A DNA stretch of 64,000 bases from Phragmites australis (lineage: Eukaryota > Streptophyta > Magnoliopsida > Poales > Poaceae): assembly GCF_958298935.1 (NCBI RefSeq), contig NC_084944.1:18197679-18261678 (forward strand), in the 5' to 3' direction. The position numbers and the translations under genes were made by a program. Below the pieces are notes generated by a model. That model ran no database searches. It saw nothing but the letters and a program-made list of their open reading frames with translations, and was not told where the DNA came from. Of the stretch, positions 32,073 through 43,725 are shown piece by piece (the stretch's first letter is position 1; each line of letters opens with the position of its first letter).

Positions 32073-32164
32073 GGTCTACCAAAATTGTTGGACTAGGTCT
32101 ACCAAAATTGTTGGACTAGGTCTACCAAAATTGTTGGACTAGGTCTACCAAAATTGTTGGACTA
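32073..32164 (+). repeat. Four perfect 23-base tandem repeats
   Basis: The unit GGTCTACCAAAATTGTTGGACTA occurs exactly four times in a row, written here as GGTCTACCAAAATTG plus TTGGACTA. It lies 125 bases upstream of the minus-strand Rx_N gene start, that is, in its promoter or 5' leader. Confidence 0.95.
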
Positions 32165-32433
32165 AGACAATTGACATCTTAAACATCTTCTCCCCTTTGT
32201 TTATGACAAGGACGTGCCAACTACCAGAAAATGTTCTAGCATTTCGTCGATGATTCTGCAATCTCTTTGAATATTTATTTCTTCGGATTACTCGCATTAA
32301 CACATACATATTCTTGAGATCGATTGGTCAGTATATGATACAGCTGACCTACTGTCCCAAAAGGGCTAGCGCTCATTAGTATATACAAACGCACATGTCC
32401 ATTAATCTTGACATGACTTAATCAAAAGACTGA

Positions 32434-35400
32434 CACTACTACAGAACACCATGTATGTGTCGGTCCATCAGTGTCGGTTCAACAATAACCGGTACAGTTG
32501 ACGTATCAGTACCGGTTTTTAAACTCCCGTGCGTGAACAGCCACTGAGGAGTTAAGAACCGACACTGATAGGCACTATCAGTGCTGATTCCATATACCAA
32601 CCGACACTGATATGGCCCTACAGTATAAAGGTCACCTTCTCTCCCAAGCGCGATCAGAGCCACCACAAGCCCACCAGAACAGTGCTGTTCGCCATTTTTG
32701 GAGGAGTCAAGTGCTTTAAGGTTAATATGATGTTCTATATTTCTTTTTTTAGATAGATTTACTTGGTAGATTTCTCTAGGGTTGATGCTTAGTGCTTGTT
32801 CTACGGTTTTTGATTTAGAGATGCAATTGAAGTCTAATTTAGGAAAAGTTTACAACTTTGTCATTGTTAGATGTATAGAGATGATTTACATTTAATTCTT
32901 AGTTGGATTTAGTTGCTATATTGCTCTAGATTTGAATTTAGATGGTTGTTCTTTGGTGTTGAATTTTGGAATTAGCAAGAGCTCCATTATGATAGAAATT
33001 AGAGAAAGATCGATATTTTATCATTGTAGATGATTTAAGGAGTAGATTAATAGTCGCATGTAAATATATGTGGGTGCGTACATTAAAATATATGGAAAAT
33101 TGCAAATTTATCACTACTAGAACCGTTATTGCCATTAAAAAATTGCAAAAAAAACCACTAGAACTGTCATTCGAGTGGCATCCTTGCAAAGAATAAAAAA
33201 TCAGGGAGGTATTTGCAAATGCCCGTAAAATCTAGCTCCAATTTTTTAGTATGTGGTTTGCGTATACTTTCAAAGTCTTGAATTTAAATAATAATCCAGT
33301 GGATTTTCTCTGTTCATTAATCAACGTAGTCAATTGATAGAATACCGTGTTGTAGGGATGGCACGTCCACCCACAGGTCGCAATCGGATGCGGCAACCTT
33401 TGGAAGGCGGGGTCCCCCGACCCAACCCAAGTATCGGAAGGAGATGGGCCCTCAAATAGGGACCAATCAAGATGCGAGGTAATTCAATGAAATTGTTATA
33501 GATTTTCAAAGTTTAATGATTATAAGTTGAATGTTTTTAATTATAATGATTTGCAGATAGACCTGTCATGGATGTACAAGGATCGAGGGTCAGAGTTCTT
33601 TGTTGGCGATGAGGATTTTCTAAGGGCTGCTGTAGTGTACAAGAAGCTAAAAAGGAAGCATGCCGATCACTATATATGTTGTTCGTGTATCGACTGCAAA
33701 AACGAGAAGCAATTTTCAAACATAGAGCAGATCCGTGCACACTTGATTCACAGGGGTTTCAAGGCTGGCTATACCCGTTGGACTGAGCGCTGTGAATTTG
33801 AAGATGTTGGGCGTGAAGGGCAACCAACAGTCGAAGAAGACATAAGCAACGATATGACAGCTAACGAAGACTTTGATATGTCGGCATTTGAAGATACTTT
33901 TGTCGAGAACAATGGAGGGGACACTTTTGTTGGCAACAATGAAGACGACTTAGAGCAAATGTTGCGTGATAGGGAGGGGGACTTCACCAGTGAAAGATAA
34001 CATCAAAAGTTCCAGCGCATGATAGAGGACTCTAAAACACTAGTTTACCTGAACTATAAAGATGAGCACAACAAGTTGCATGTGGTGCTGGCACTGATGC
34101 AAATGAAGGCTAGCAATGGTTGGGTCGATAATGGCTTCAATGAATTGTTAGAATTCTTGAGGGAATTGCTTCCAAGGGAGAACGTGTTGCCTGAAAATAC
34201 GTACCATGTCAAGCAGGTTGTCTGTCCATTGGGATTGGAAGTAGAGAAAATACGTGCATGTGGAAATGACTGCATGTTGTTTTGCGGTGAGGATGCAGGC
34301 TTGGAAGCATGTCACGTTTACAATGCACTACAATACAAGCGCAACGTTGATGACATCGAGAGCGATGGTGTGGGGGTGAAGAGAAAGAAAAAAAGACCCC
34401 TCGTTAAGGTGGTTTGGTATTTTCCTATAATCCCCCGTTTGAAGTGATTGTTTGCTAACAGAGCGAATGCCGAGTTGATGCGATGGCATGCCGAACAGTG
34501 CAAGAAAGATGGAATACTTAGACACCCTGCTGATGGCATGCAATGGAGGAGATTCAATTCAAAATACAAGGAATTCAGAGATGAAGTGAGGAATATAAGG
34601 TTCGGATTGAGTACGGATGGGATGAATCCTTTCAGCAACATGAGAAGTACTCGTAGCACTTGGTCTGTGACTCTCTGTATCTACAACCTTCCACCTTGGA
34701 TGTGCATTAAGCGGAAGTACTTTATGATGCCTTTGCTGATTAGTGGGCCGAATGAAACAAGCAACGATATCGATGTGTACCTCAAACCATTGGCTGAAGA
34801 CCTTCTTGTATTGTGGAAAGATGGCGTATGGGTATGGGATGAGTACAGACGTGAGAATTTCACCCTGCGCGCAATGCTGTTCGTAACGATCTCAGGTTGG
34901 CCCGCTCTTGGTAACCTATCTAGGTAGACCGTAAAAGGGTACAATGGATGTGTTCATTGCTTAAAGGAATCAAGGGGGTGGGTGGCTGACGAACAGTCAA
35001 AAAATAATCTTCATGGGTCACCGTAGGTTCCTTCGTCCAAATCACCCATACCGCAAGAATAAAAGAGCTTTTGACGGGACAGTGGAGCATCATCAAGCTT
35101 CAAAGATTCACACTGGAGAACAGGTATTTAAGATGGTGAAGACACTTAGAGTTGTACTTGGAAAGGGGCCAGGCAGTACAAAAACCCAGTTGGGCAACAT
35201 GTTCCTATGTGGAAAAAGTTATCAATATTTTGGTTGCTGTCTTACTAAAAGTATCTTATGATCCGACACGCAATTGACATCATGCATGTGGAGAAGAATG
35301 TGTTTGATAGCTTGATTGGTACCTTATTAGACATATCCGGTAAAACAAAAGATACACTAAATGCACGGTTGGACCTAAAAGAAATGAACCTCAGGAAGGA

Positions 35401-36997
35401 CCTACATTACATACAATTAGACAACGGCAAAAAGGAACTTCCCATAGCTTGCTACACTATGAGCAAGGAAGAGAAGATCCACCTGTGTGGTTGCCTACGT
35501 GATGTCAAAGTTCTGACTGGTTACTCCTCCACCATCAGGAGCTTAATAAACATGAAAGAGAAGAAGTTAGTTGGCATGAAGTCTCATGATTATCACATGA
35601 TGATGACGCAGATGCTTTCAGTTGCAATTAGAGGTATTATGCCAGATAAGGTCTGAGACCCAATCATAAAGTTGTGTTCGTTCTTCAACGCAATTTCATA
35701 GAAGGTTATTGATCTGAACAAACTGGCAAAGCTGCAGGAAGACGTGGTTTATACTATATGTCAGTTTGAGACTATTTTCCCTCTGACATTTTTTGATATA
35801 ATGCCCCATCTAATTGTTCACATTGTGGGCGAGATAAAGAACCTTGGTCCCATGTTTCTACATCAGATGTATACTTTCGAAAGGTTCATGGGGGTTCTGA
35901 AGAAATATGTTGGTAACCAAGGTCGCCTAGAAGGTTGTATTGCCTAAGGGTGGAGTACGGAGGAGGTCATTGAGTTTTGCATTGACTACATGAAACTGAA
36001 CGCGATTGGTATGTCTATATCTCGCTATGAGGGAAGGCTAAAGGGGAAAGGGACGATAGGTCATACTTCAATCTATATCAAAGATCGTGTTTCATTCACT
36101 AAAGCACACTTTTGCAGTTCTGCAACAGTCACTTGTAGTGAACCCGTATGTTAATATGCACGTGAGCATACTACGCTCCACAAATCCAACGAAATTAGAT
36201 GATTGGATCGCAAGAGAGCACAGAGATAATTTTGGTAATTGGTTACATCAACACATGATGGGTAAGGATACCGATGATGCTCTGTTGGAACTGCTGGCTA
36301 ATGGTCCGTCAACTATGATTCGCACATTCCAAGCATACGGGATCAATGGCTATACATTTTATACGAGAGCACAAGACAACAAGAGCACTAATCAAAATAG
36401 CGGTGTCCGTATTGATGCCTACGACCGCGCTGGCAACAGGGAGACCTACTATGGATTCATATAGGAGATTTGAGAGCTTGAATATGGCGAGTTGATGGTC
36501 CCTCTGTTTCGGTGCCAATGGGTCAGACTCTCAGGGGGAGTCAAGGTCCCCAGGTATGGTATGATTACCGTGGACCTCAAACTTGTCGGATACAAAGAAC
36601 AACCATTCGTGCTTGCCAAGGATGTTGCACCAATTTCACACAAAAACCCGATTTCCGTTATATCGTGCACATTTCATGGATGCAAGTATTCATTAATATT
36701 ACAAATTTAAAATATACAAAATCAACTTTGACATTAATATTACAAATGTGAATTGGTTACAATTCAAATTGGATTAAAAGGAGAAAATCAAATGAAGAGC
36801 TAAAAATCACAAAGTTAACCAAGAATCAGTGGTTCCAACCACGAATTGGTAGTGATAGTGTCTATTAGTGTCGGTTCGTAACTCCTTAGTGGTTGTTCAC
36901 ACGCGGGAGTTTAAGCCAGCACTGAAACATCAATAGTACCGGTTACTGTTGAACCGACACTGATGGACTGACACATATGTGGTGTTCTGTAGTAGTG
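32434..36997 (+). mobile_element. Element G: CACTA (En/Spm) transposon
   Basis: It begins CACTACTACAGAACACCA and ends with the inverse, TGGTGTTCTGTAGTAGTG. The terminal inverted repeats stay alignable for about 150 bases at each end, including several GTGTCGGTTC and ACCGGTAC modules. It encodes a broken TNP2-type transposase in plus orientation. Flanking trinucleotides are TGA before and CAC after, so the usual 3-bp target duplication is not visible. The element separates two Rx_N genes (31286-31948 and 37240-37337). 32640-33520 is a leader with no ORF that I would call. Confidence 0.9.
33527..36750 (+). pseudogene. CACTA transposase (TNP2 type) of element G
   Basis: Order of pieces: 33527-34000 has the transposase-associated N-terminal domain (DLSWMYKDRGSEFFVGDEDF, YICCSCIDCKNEK, IRAHLIHRGFKAGYTRW). 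34019-34927 has the TNP2 domain (VVWYFPIIPRLK then stop, HAEQCKKDGILRHPADGMQW, IRFGLSTDGMNPFSNM, RRENFTLRAMLF). 35013-35660 continues with HRRFLRPNHPYRKNKRAFDG, IDIMHVEKNVFDSLIGTLLD and CGCLRDVKV. 35744-36464 is the DUF4218-like region (FDIMPHLIVHIVGEI, MYTFERFMGVLKKYVGN), and 36465-36700 is DUF4216-like (LFRCQWVRLSGG). At least seven stops or frameshifts break it. The enzyme would bind the terminal repeats and cut out the element; this copy cannot. Confidence 0.9.
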
Positions 36998-37093
36998 CAC
37001 CTAGCTCACACTTACATCATCGCGTAAAATCTTGACCTTGTAGTTTGTGGCACTTTCTGGCTTTAAAGTCCAAGTTCAAAGTCTTTGTTCCCA

Positions 37094-37100
37094 TATAAAA
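37094..37100 (+). promoter_or_regulatory. TATA box of the truncated Rx_N gene
   Basis: TATAAAA follows CCA and precedes ACCCC, 140 bases before the ATG at 37240. The interval looks like a plant leader. Its survival shows that the gene kept its own promoter until the LINE hit. Confidence 0.5.
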
Positions 37101-37239
37101 CCCCTATGTGATGTATGCAGCTAGCTACCCCAAATTAAGTAATTCTTAGCATCTTTCCAGTAGTCTTAAATTGAGCACGCTATATACACTTCTACATACA
37201 CATATAGCATTCATTTCTCCTCCACGAACAGAAATCTTT

Positions 37240-37337
37240 ATGGAGATAGCTATATCTGCCATTTCAGGCAAAATACTCAGTCGATTCATATCCTTCCTGA
37301 TCAAGAAACACACAGACAAGGCATGTCTTGAAGAGAC
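37240..37337 (+). pseudogene. Rx_N-type gene, N-terminal stub
   Basis: From the ATG the frame reads EIAISAISGKILSRFISFLI then KKHTDKACLEE, aligning with the starts of the genes at 31948 (minus) and 49954 (plus). After about 32 codons it runs into LINE endonuclease sequence. No later part of this gene is found in the window. Confidence 0.75.
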
Positions 37338-38658
37338 ATGAGTTCAAAGCTGAACTTTTGACAGAATTGGCTCATGTTTGCAGCAAGGAAACTAACCCAA
37401 TATTAATAGGGGGAGATTTCAATATAATGCGTCATCCTAAGGATAAACGTAATGATAACTTTGACCATCAGTGGCCCCGCTTATTCAATGTTGTTGTGGC
37501 AATATTGGATCTACGAGAAATAGAGCAAACTGGCTATCAATATACATGGGGCAATGAGTTGGATCCTCCAACATTTGAAGAATACTGAATGGGAGTCGAA
37601 ATATCCAAAGGTCATGATGGAGGCTCTTGATAGGTCAAGATCACACCACACCCTTTTACGACTGAATACAAGAGCAACATTTCACTATGGAAACAACCTC
37701 TTTTCAAATTTGACCTAGGTTTGTTCATCCATGATGGCTTTTTTGACATGGTTGCCAATATTTAGCAAAATGAAAACCGGGGTCAAAATAGAATTCAAAG
37801 ATGGCAGAATAAAATGATATCTCTTCATCAATATTTGAGGAGTTGGGCAAAACATATAAGTGGCATGAATAAGAAAGAAAAGAAATAGCTCATAATGAAA
37901 ATAGATGAGTTAGACAAAAAAGGGGAAATGGCTCCATTAACAGCTAATGAAGTGGGCTGAAACATTACCTCAATGAGAGTTAGATCACTTCTTGCCAGAT
38001 GAAGAGCTCAAATTGTATCAAAGAGGGAAAGTAAAATAGCTACTTGAAAGTGATAGTAATACAAGATAGTTTCATTTGGTAGCTAGTAGCAAACACAGAA
38101 AACAGAGGATATGCAAAGTAGAGCAAGAGAAAGGTACCATCAATGGGGAAGCCGAACTCAAGCAGTATATCACTAAATATTATAAGGGTTTATTTGGCAA
38201 ACCAGAACAAAATAATTTTGTGATGGATGAATTAATCTGTGATGATACCCCTCAAGTAAGAGAAATAGAAAATGAGATTCTCATTGAACCTTTTGATGAA
38301 AAGAAAGTGAGGCACACGATCTTTCAAATGAAGCATAATAAGGCTCTAGGCCTAGATGGAATTCCAGCTGAATTTTATAAAGTTTTCTAGGAATTAAGGG
38401 GAATCTAATATGGCACTGTTCATTGATTTTCATCGAGGAAATATACCCATTTTTTCTTGATTTTTGGTGTTATAACACTTCTACCCAAAAAGAAAGATGC
38501 TTCAAAGATATAACAATACCATCCAATATGTTTGCTTAATATCAGCTTTAAAATATTTACTAAAGTTGGCACAAACAAGATCGGGAGGGTGACTGAAAAA
38601 AGTGGTTTTACCTATACAAATAGCTTTCAGGCTTGTTAGAAATATACTGGAAGGTGTC
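37337..38658 (+). mobile_element. LINE (L1-type non-LTR retrotransposon), first part
   Basis: The LINE is 5'-truncated and begins within the endonuclease domain: ELAHVCSKETNPILIGGDFN (37358-37420), then IMRHPKDKRNDNFDHQWPRL and GYQYTWGNE. After frame breaks (37590-38070) comes the start of the reverse transcriptase region: EAELKQYITKYYKGLFGKPE (38145-38205), FDEKKVRHTIFQMKHNKALG and LDGIPAEFYKVF, then a stop at 38388. The last bases (AFRLVRNILEGV in one frame) continue directly at 44891 once the inserted LTR is passed over. Confidence 0.85.
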
Positions 38659-39177
38659 TATAACACCCGAATCTTAAAGAATATCATGGGAAAAGGAGAG
38701 GAGAAAAAAATGAACAAACTTGCCTCATGACCGACTAAGTCGATCGGTTGCCACCCTCCACCACATTAAAGGCTTTGGCCTAGGTCCCAGCCAAAACCCT
38801 AACCCTAGCTACTAGAATGCATGGGCGCCACCGCCCTTGCCCTCCATGCCGGTCAGCGCCGCCGACCATCAGCCATCATTGTCATGTCGCCCAGCCACAT
38901 CACTGTGTTCCGTCGCCACTTCGTGCCACCCGTCGTTCGGTCATAGGCCACCATGTGCTATCACAGCTTCGCATCGCCCACCATTCGACCATAGGTTGTC
39001 ACCATTGCTGCTCAGCCACCCAGCCACACTGCTACCACCCTGTGCTACCTCCCTCGTTGCGCTGCATTGCTAGGCCCACGCCGTTGGTCGGCCACCACTG
39101 TCGCCCATCACCACCCGGTCACCACCGACTGCCGGAGCTACCGATGGTTGGCTACTGCTCACGGTTTCTACAGTATA

Positions 39178-39350
39178 GAGAAAAAAGAGCAAGGAAGAGG
39201 AAGAGAAACAAGAAAGTAGTGGAAGGGAGGAAGGAAATTAAAAGAAAAAAGAAAGGAAGGAGGAAAAGGGAAATGGAAAGAAAAGGAAAGGAAAAGCAAG
39301 AAAAGAAAAAGGGATCCCAAAGAAAAAGGAAAGAAAGGAAAAAAGGGGTG
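39178..39350 (+). repeat. Long purine-rich tract in element E
   Basis: About 170 bases are over 90 percent A/G on the plus strand (for example AAGAAAGGAAGGAGGAAAAG), with only scattered C and T. It directly follows a pyrimidine-rich stretch. Such tracts can form triplex DNA and mark the U3 region of some chromovirus LTRs. Confidence 0.85.
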
Positions 39351-40640
39351 ACTTCCACCAAATTCATTACCAACCTATGATCGTCGCATGAAGGGTAACT
39401 CCTATTCATCCCTAACCATTCATAGATCAATTCTGATGGTCAGATTCGTCGCCAAAATCGAGGATTGTTAATCCGATTTATGTGTAGTAGGTTAATTTGT
39501 AAACTGAGCTTAATTGGTGCCAAATTCGGCTGTAAGATTAAAAGCAAAGTTGTAGGAAATTCTAGTGGATGCTCTAAAGGGATTTATTTCCAGTCATTGG
39601 TTAAGCAGAATAAGAGCGAGCAACACAAATTATTGGTTGAATTCTCAAAAAAATGGTAGAATCTGGAATTTTGGGGTTCAGATAGGATGATTAGTCCAAA
39701 TTCCCAATATATAAAGTTATGTGGACATTTGGGGATAGATATTGAATACAATCTTGTTCCATAGGTTTAGGGAGTGTTGGCGCTAATGGCATGAAGCTGG
39801 TTTCTCATCACGGTTAAGGCAAGTGCATGGCAAACCTATTGATGTGCACCATATGGTTTAGCTTTCTATCTATTCTGATATTGATTCATTCATGATTCAT
39901 GCATTCATGTGATTTCATATTTGAAGTTTTGACGTGGTTTTCATGTTCCTTATTCTTGTCTCCGTGATGAATTTTTTCCAATCCGTGCTGTTAATTCTGA
40001 TCTTGTGCTGGCATGCTTTGCTTGTTGTTGAATGTGCTTTCTTGATCATTCCAACTATGTTTATTCAATATGTGTATTTCCTAGTGTTTATTGATTGAAG
40101 TTTCATGAATATGTTTCTATCCAAAGATTCAAGTATCAAGTTATTCCCTTATATTTCATTCAAGTTTTGGTGGTACCAGATGTTCAATTTGGTTCTTAAA
40201 TTTCATTTACATTCCATTTAAGTGCCGATAGTACCAGAGGTGCAATTTGGTTCTTATGTTCAGGTTCCTATGAGTAAGTGCTAGCTCCACTTACTCGGCT
40301 TTACCGATAAATGCTAAGAATGTATTCAGGACTAGTCATTTTAGATGAAAACTATTGTTCATTGCTGGTTTCCAAGAAATTCATGTTTGTTCATTCCAGA
40401 TGGAAACTACCGTTCATGATGTTTTCAAGAATAAGGAATCCGTTCTTTATGGGTTTCAAATATGTATATGTTCTTTGGGTTCCATATTGTTCTTCACTGA
40501 CTTTGATGATGTATTCATTCTTTGGGTTTCATAATGCACTTGTTGAGTGTTTTTACTAACTCTTGTGTTTCATTTGATTTTTAGGTATCGAATGGTCGCA
40601 GCATGCATGGAAGGGATATTATCACGTTCAGCACACTTAC

Positions 40641-41558
40641 TGATGAGCCCATGGCTCCTTCATATACGATCAATATTATTAATATTTCTCAAGTCATACA
40701 AGGTCCAATTACAAGAGCACGTGTGCGACAATTAAAACACCAGGTGAACTCGTTCCTTGCTGTTCATGCTTCCTTGAATGGATTACTACTAAATTCTTAT
40801 GATATTTTATTGCTTAGAAACATGGGAGAAACACCACAACCTTATCCAGATATCACTCCTCGAAGGCCAAGTCTACTCGGTCTCGAGACTGAGCTCTAGT
40901 CGTGATTGTGGCCGTGATCGTGGTCGAGTCACAAGATAACACGTCAGTAAAACGGGCATAGCTCTCTCATACGAAGTTCATTTTAGGCAATATTTGACAT
41001 TCTGGAAAGCTTACGATGAGCCCTTTCCAATGGATATGTGCCCGATCATATATTCCTTATAGTTTAGTCAGAGTCATAAAGATAAGGTGCTGCACCACCG
41101 TTTTGGACACTGTTGGGTTTTGTAATCATGTCGAGGTCAGAGTCCAGGTTGTGCATGCTTCCTTCCATGGTTGCACAACCCTAGATCTACCTCCTCACGC
41201 CCCTTATATATACATAGTAGCCATCGTAGTTTAGGCTTGGGTTGTGCTTAGATTATTCTGTTTTATACAGTTTTGTCGCTTGTTCGATTTGTGGAACCCC
41301 AACTTGAGTACTTAATTTGTAATTAGCAATATTCATATTGCATCTACTTGTTCTTGCTTATGTTCTCGATTCGCCTGCATGAAAAGCCTTCTTAGCGAGG
41401 TCAATCGTATATTGGCACGGTTGATAACCACGGAATAGTGGGGTAGTGGTTGCGAAGGTTCTCGATCAGTTCTGTTCGGAGCCTTTGGATCATCAACATC
41501 GAAACTCCACCAATCGACTAATCATATTACCTTCTGAAGATCAAGCAAACGCATAACA
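40641..41558 (+). mobile_element. Element F 5' LTR
   Basis: It starts TGATGAGCCCATGGC and ends AAACGCATAACA. It includes the duplicated end of the pol reading (40641-40899, MAPSYTINIINISQVIQGPI and a stop), which shows that coding sequence is part of the LTR. A TTATATATA motif at about 41203 is the probable TATA box. Confidence 0.85.
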
Positions 41559-41560
41559 AG

Positions 41561-41572
41561 TGGTATCAGAGC
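41561..41572 (+). other. Element F primer-binding site (initiator-Met tRNA)
   Basis: TGGTATCAGAGC, the common plant initiator methionine tRNA site, two bases after the 5' LTR end. Confidence 0.85.
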
Positions 41573-41842
41573 CTCAGTTGCCCATTAGGTAATCTCAGTT
41601 AGCCCCCTTTGTTTCGTCATTTTCCATTACCTATAATTCAGAAAATTGCCCCACAAAAATATTTAGATCTTAGTTTTCCGCTGTCCAAACCACTTTGTGC
41701 CTTCACAATGTTGTTTTCTGTATTCGCGTCATTGAGTTTGAGTCCATTATCGGTGTCTTTGTTGTGGGTAGAGTTATCGTGATCTAGTTTCTAGGATCGA
41801 ATCTCTTTTCTTGGCTTTGTTATTACTCCATAGGTAATAGAG

Positions 41843-43725
41843 GTGGATGAAAAAAAAATCAAATCCATAAAGAGCTGGCCAACTCCTAAGACTGTTACAC
41901 AAGTGATACGCTTTCGTGGTCTTGCGGGTTTCCATCAGCAATTTATGCGGAATTTTAGCACCATTGCTGCTCCATTAAACAAGTTGACAAAGAAACGAGT
42001 TGATTTTAAGTGGGAACCTGCACAAGAACAAGCATTCAAGTTGTTGAAGGAGAAGCTCACCCATGCTCCATTGCTCCAATTCCCTAATTTTGGTAAGACC
42101 TTTGAACTGGAATGTAATGCTAGTGGGATTGGAATTGGAGATGTGCTAATTCAAGAAGGTAAACCTATTGCTTATTTTAGCGAGAAATTAAGTGAACCAA
42201 GTCTGAATTATTCCACTTATGATAAAGAATTGTATGCTTTAGTTCATGTGCTTGAAACTTGATAACATTATCTATGGCCCCAACAATTTGTTATACATTC
42301 TGATCATGAATCACTGAAACATATTAGAAGTCAAGCTAAACTGAACAAACGACATGCTATATGGGTAGAATTTATTGAGTCTTTTCCATATGCCATAAAA
42401 CATAAGAAAGGAAATGACAGTGTGATTGCTGATGCGCTTTCTAGGCATTATACCATGTTATCTCAACTTGATCATAAGATTTTTGGTTTAGAGACTATTA
42501 AGGACTTATATGCTGCTGATTTAGACCTTAAAGAAGTGCTTGAATATTGTAAAGAAGGAAAAACATGGAATAAATATATGCTGGATGACGGATTCCTCTA
42601 TCATGCTAACAAGCTATGTATTCCAGCTAGCTCCGTTCATCTTTTGTTGTTACAGGAGGTGCATGGAGGAGGATTAATGGCATATTTTGGAGCAAAGAAG
42701 ACTGAAGATGTGCTAGCGGCTCATTTCTTTTGGCCAAAGGTGAGACGTGATGTCGAGCGCTACGTGTTACATTGCACCACTTGCAATAAAGCTAAGTCTC
42801 GTTTAAATCCACATGGTCTTTACATGCCTCTTCCTATTCCTAGTGCACCTTCGGAGGATATTTCCATGGATTTTGTTTTAGCATTGCCTAGGATAAAGAG
42901 GGGGAGGGATAACATATTTGTAGTTGTGGATAGATTTTCTAAAATGACACATTTTATACCTTGTTATAAGAGCGATGATGCTATAAAAGTAGCTAATTTG
43001 TTTTTCAGGGAAATCGTTCGACTACATGGAATGCCTAATACTATCATCTCGGATCATGACACAAAGTTTTTGAGTCACTTTTGAGGTCACTTTGGAATAA
43101 ACTAGGGATGAAGGTATTGTTTTCTATTACGTGTCATCCCCAAACCGATGGTGAAACAGAGGTTGTCAACCGTACCTTATCGACCATGTTACGGGCTGTT
43201 GTAAAGAAAAAATTGAGAATATGGGAAGAGTGTTTGCCACATATTGAATTTTCTTACAAAAAATTGGTACACCGCACCACCAAGGTAAGTCCATTTCAGG
43301 TAGCATATGGTTTTAATCCCCATGCTCGTATTGATTTACTACCTATGCCTCTTTTTCAAAGACTTAATTTAGATGCTAAGAAACATGCTGAATTTATTCT
43401 TAAGTTGCATGAATATAGAGAGCATGAGTGAAAAGTATAGGATTACTGGAAGTAAAGGTAGGAAGGAAATAAAATTTGAACCGGGTTATTTAGTTTGGTT
43501 GCATTTGAGGAAGGATAGGTTTCCAAAACTAAGAAAGTAAAAATTGATGTCTAGAGCTGATGGACCATTTAAGATAATTGAGAAAATCAATTACAATGTA
43601 TACAAATTGAATCTACCTGTAGATTTTAGGGTTAGTCCCACATTTAACATTTTAGATCTGAAGTTCTACTTGGGAGAAGAAGAAGAGCTTGAGTCGAGGA
43701 TGACTCCAATTCAAGAGGGGAAGGA
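41843..43725 (+). pseudogene. Element F pol: end of reverse transcriptase, RNase H, integrase
   Basis: The frame opens in the last part of reverse transcriptase ([40 protein letters not shown]), then RNase H (ALLQFP-type; here [32 protein letters not shown]). A TGA at 42260-42262 replaces Trp. 42264-43080 gives [33 protein letters not shown], the integrase finger ([20 protein letters not shown]) and core ([20 protein letters not shown] with the first Asp, [14 protein letters not shown] with the second). One lost G near 43080 shifts the frame; then CHPQTDGETEVVNRTL (Glu) and SPTFNILDLKFYLGEEEELE follow. Wording and order match CRM polyproteins. Confidence 0.9.

Noticed and set aside
32073..32164. 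CRISPR-like array
   Set aside because: The units are directly adjacent without spacers and the DNA is plant nuclear.
38817..39380. Long plus-strand ORF, His/Pro/Ser-rich then Lys/Arg-rich
   Set aside because: It is a translation of the C-rich and purine-rich parts of the solo LTR; low complexity, no domain, not a gene.
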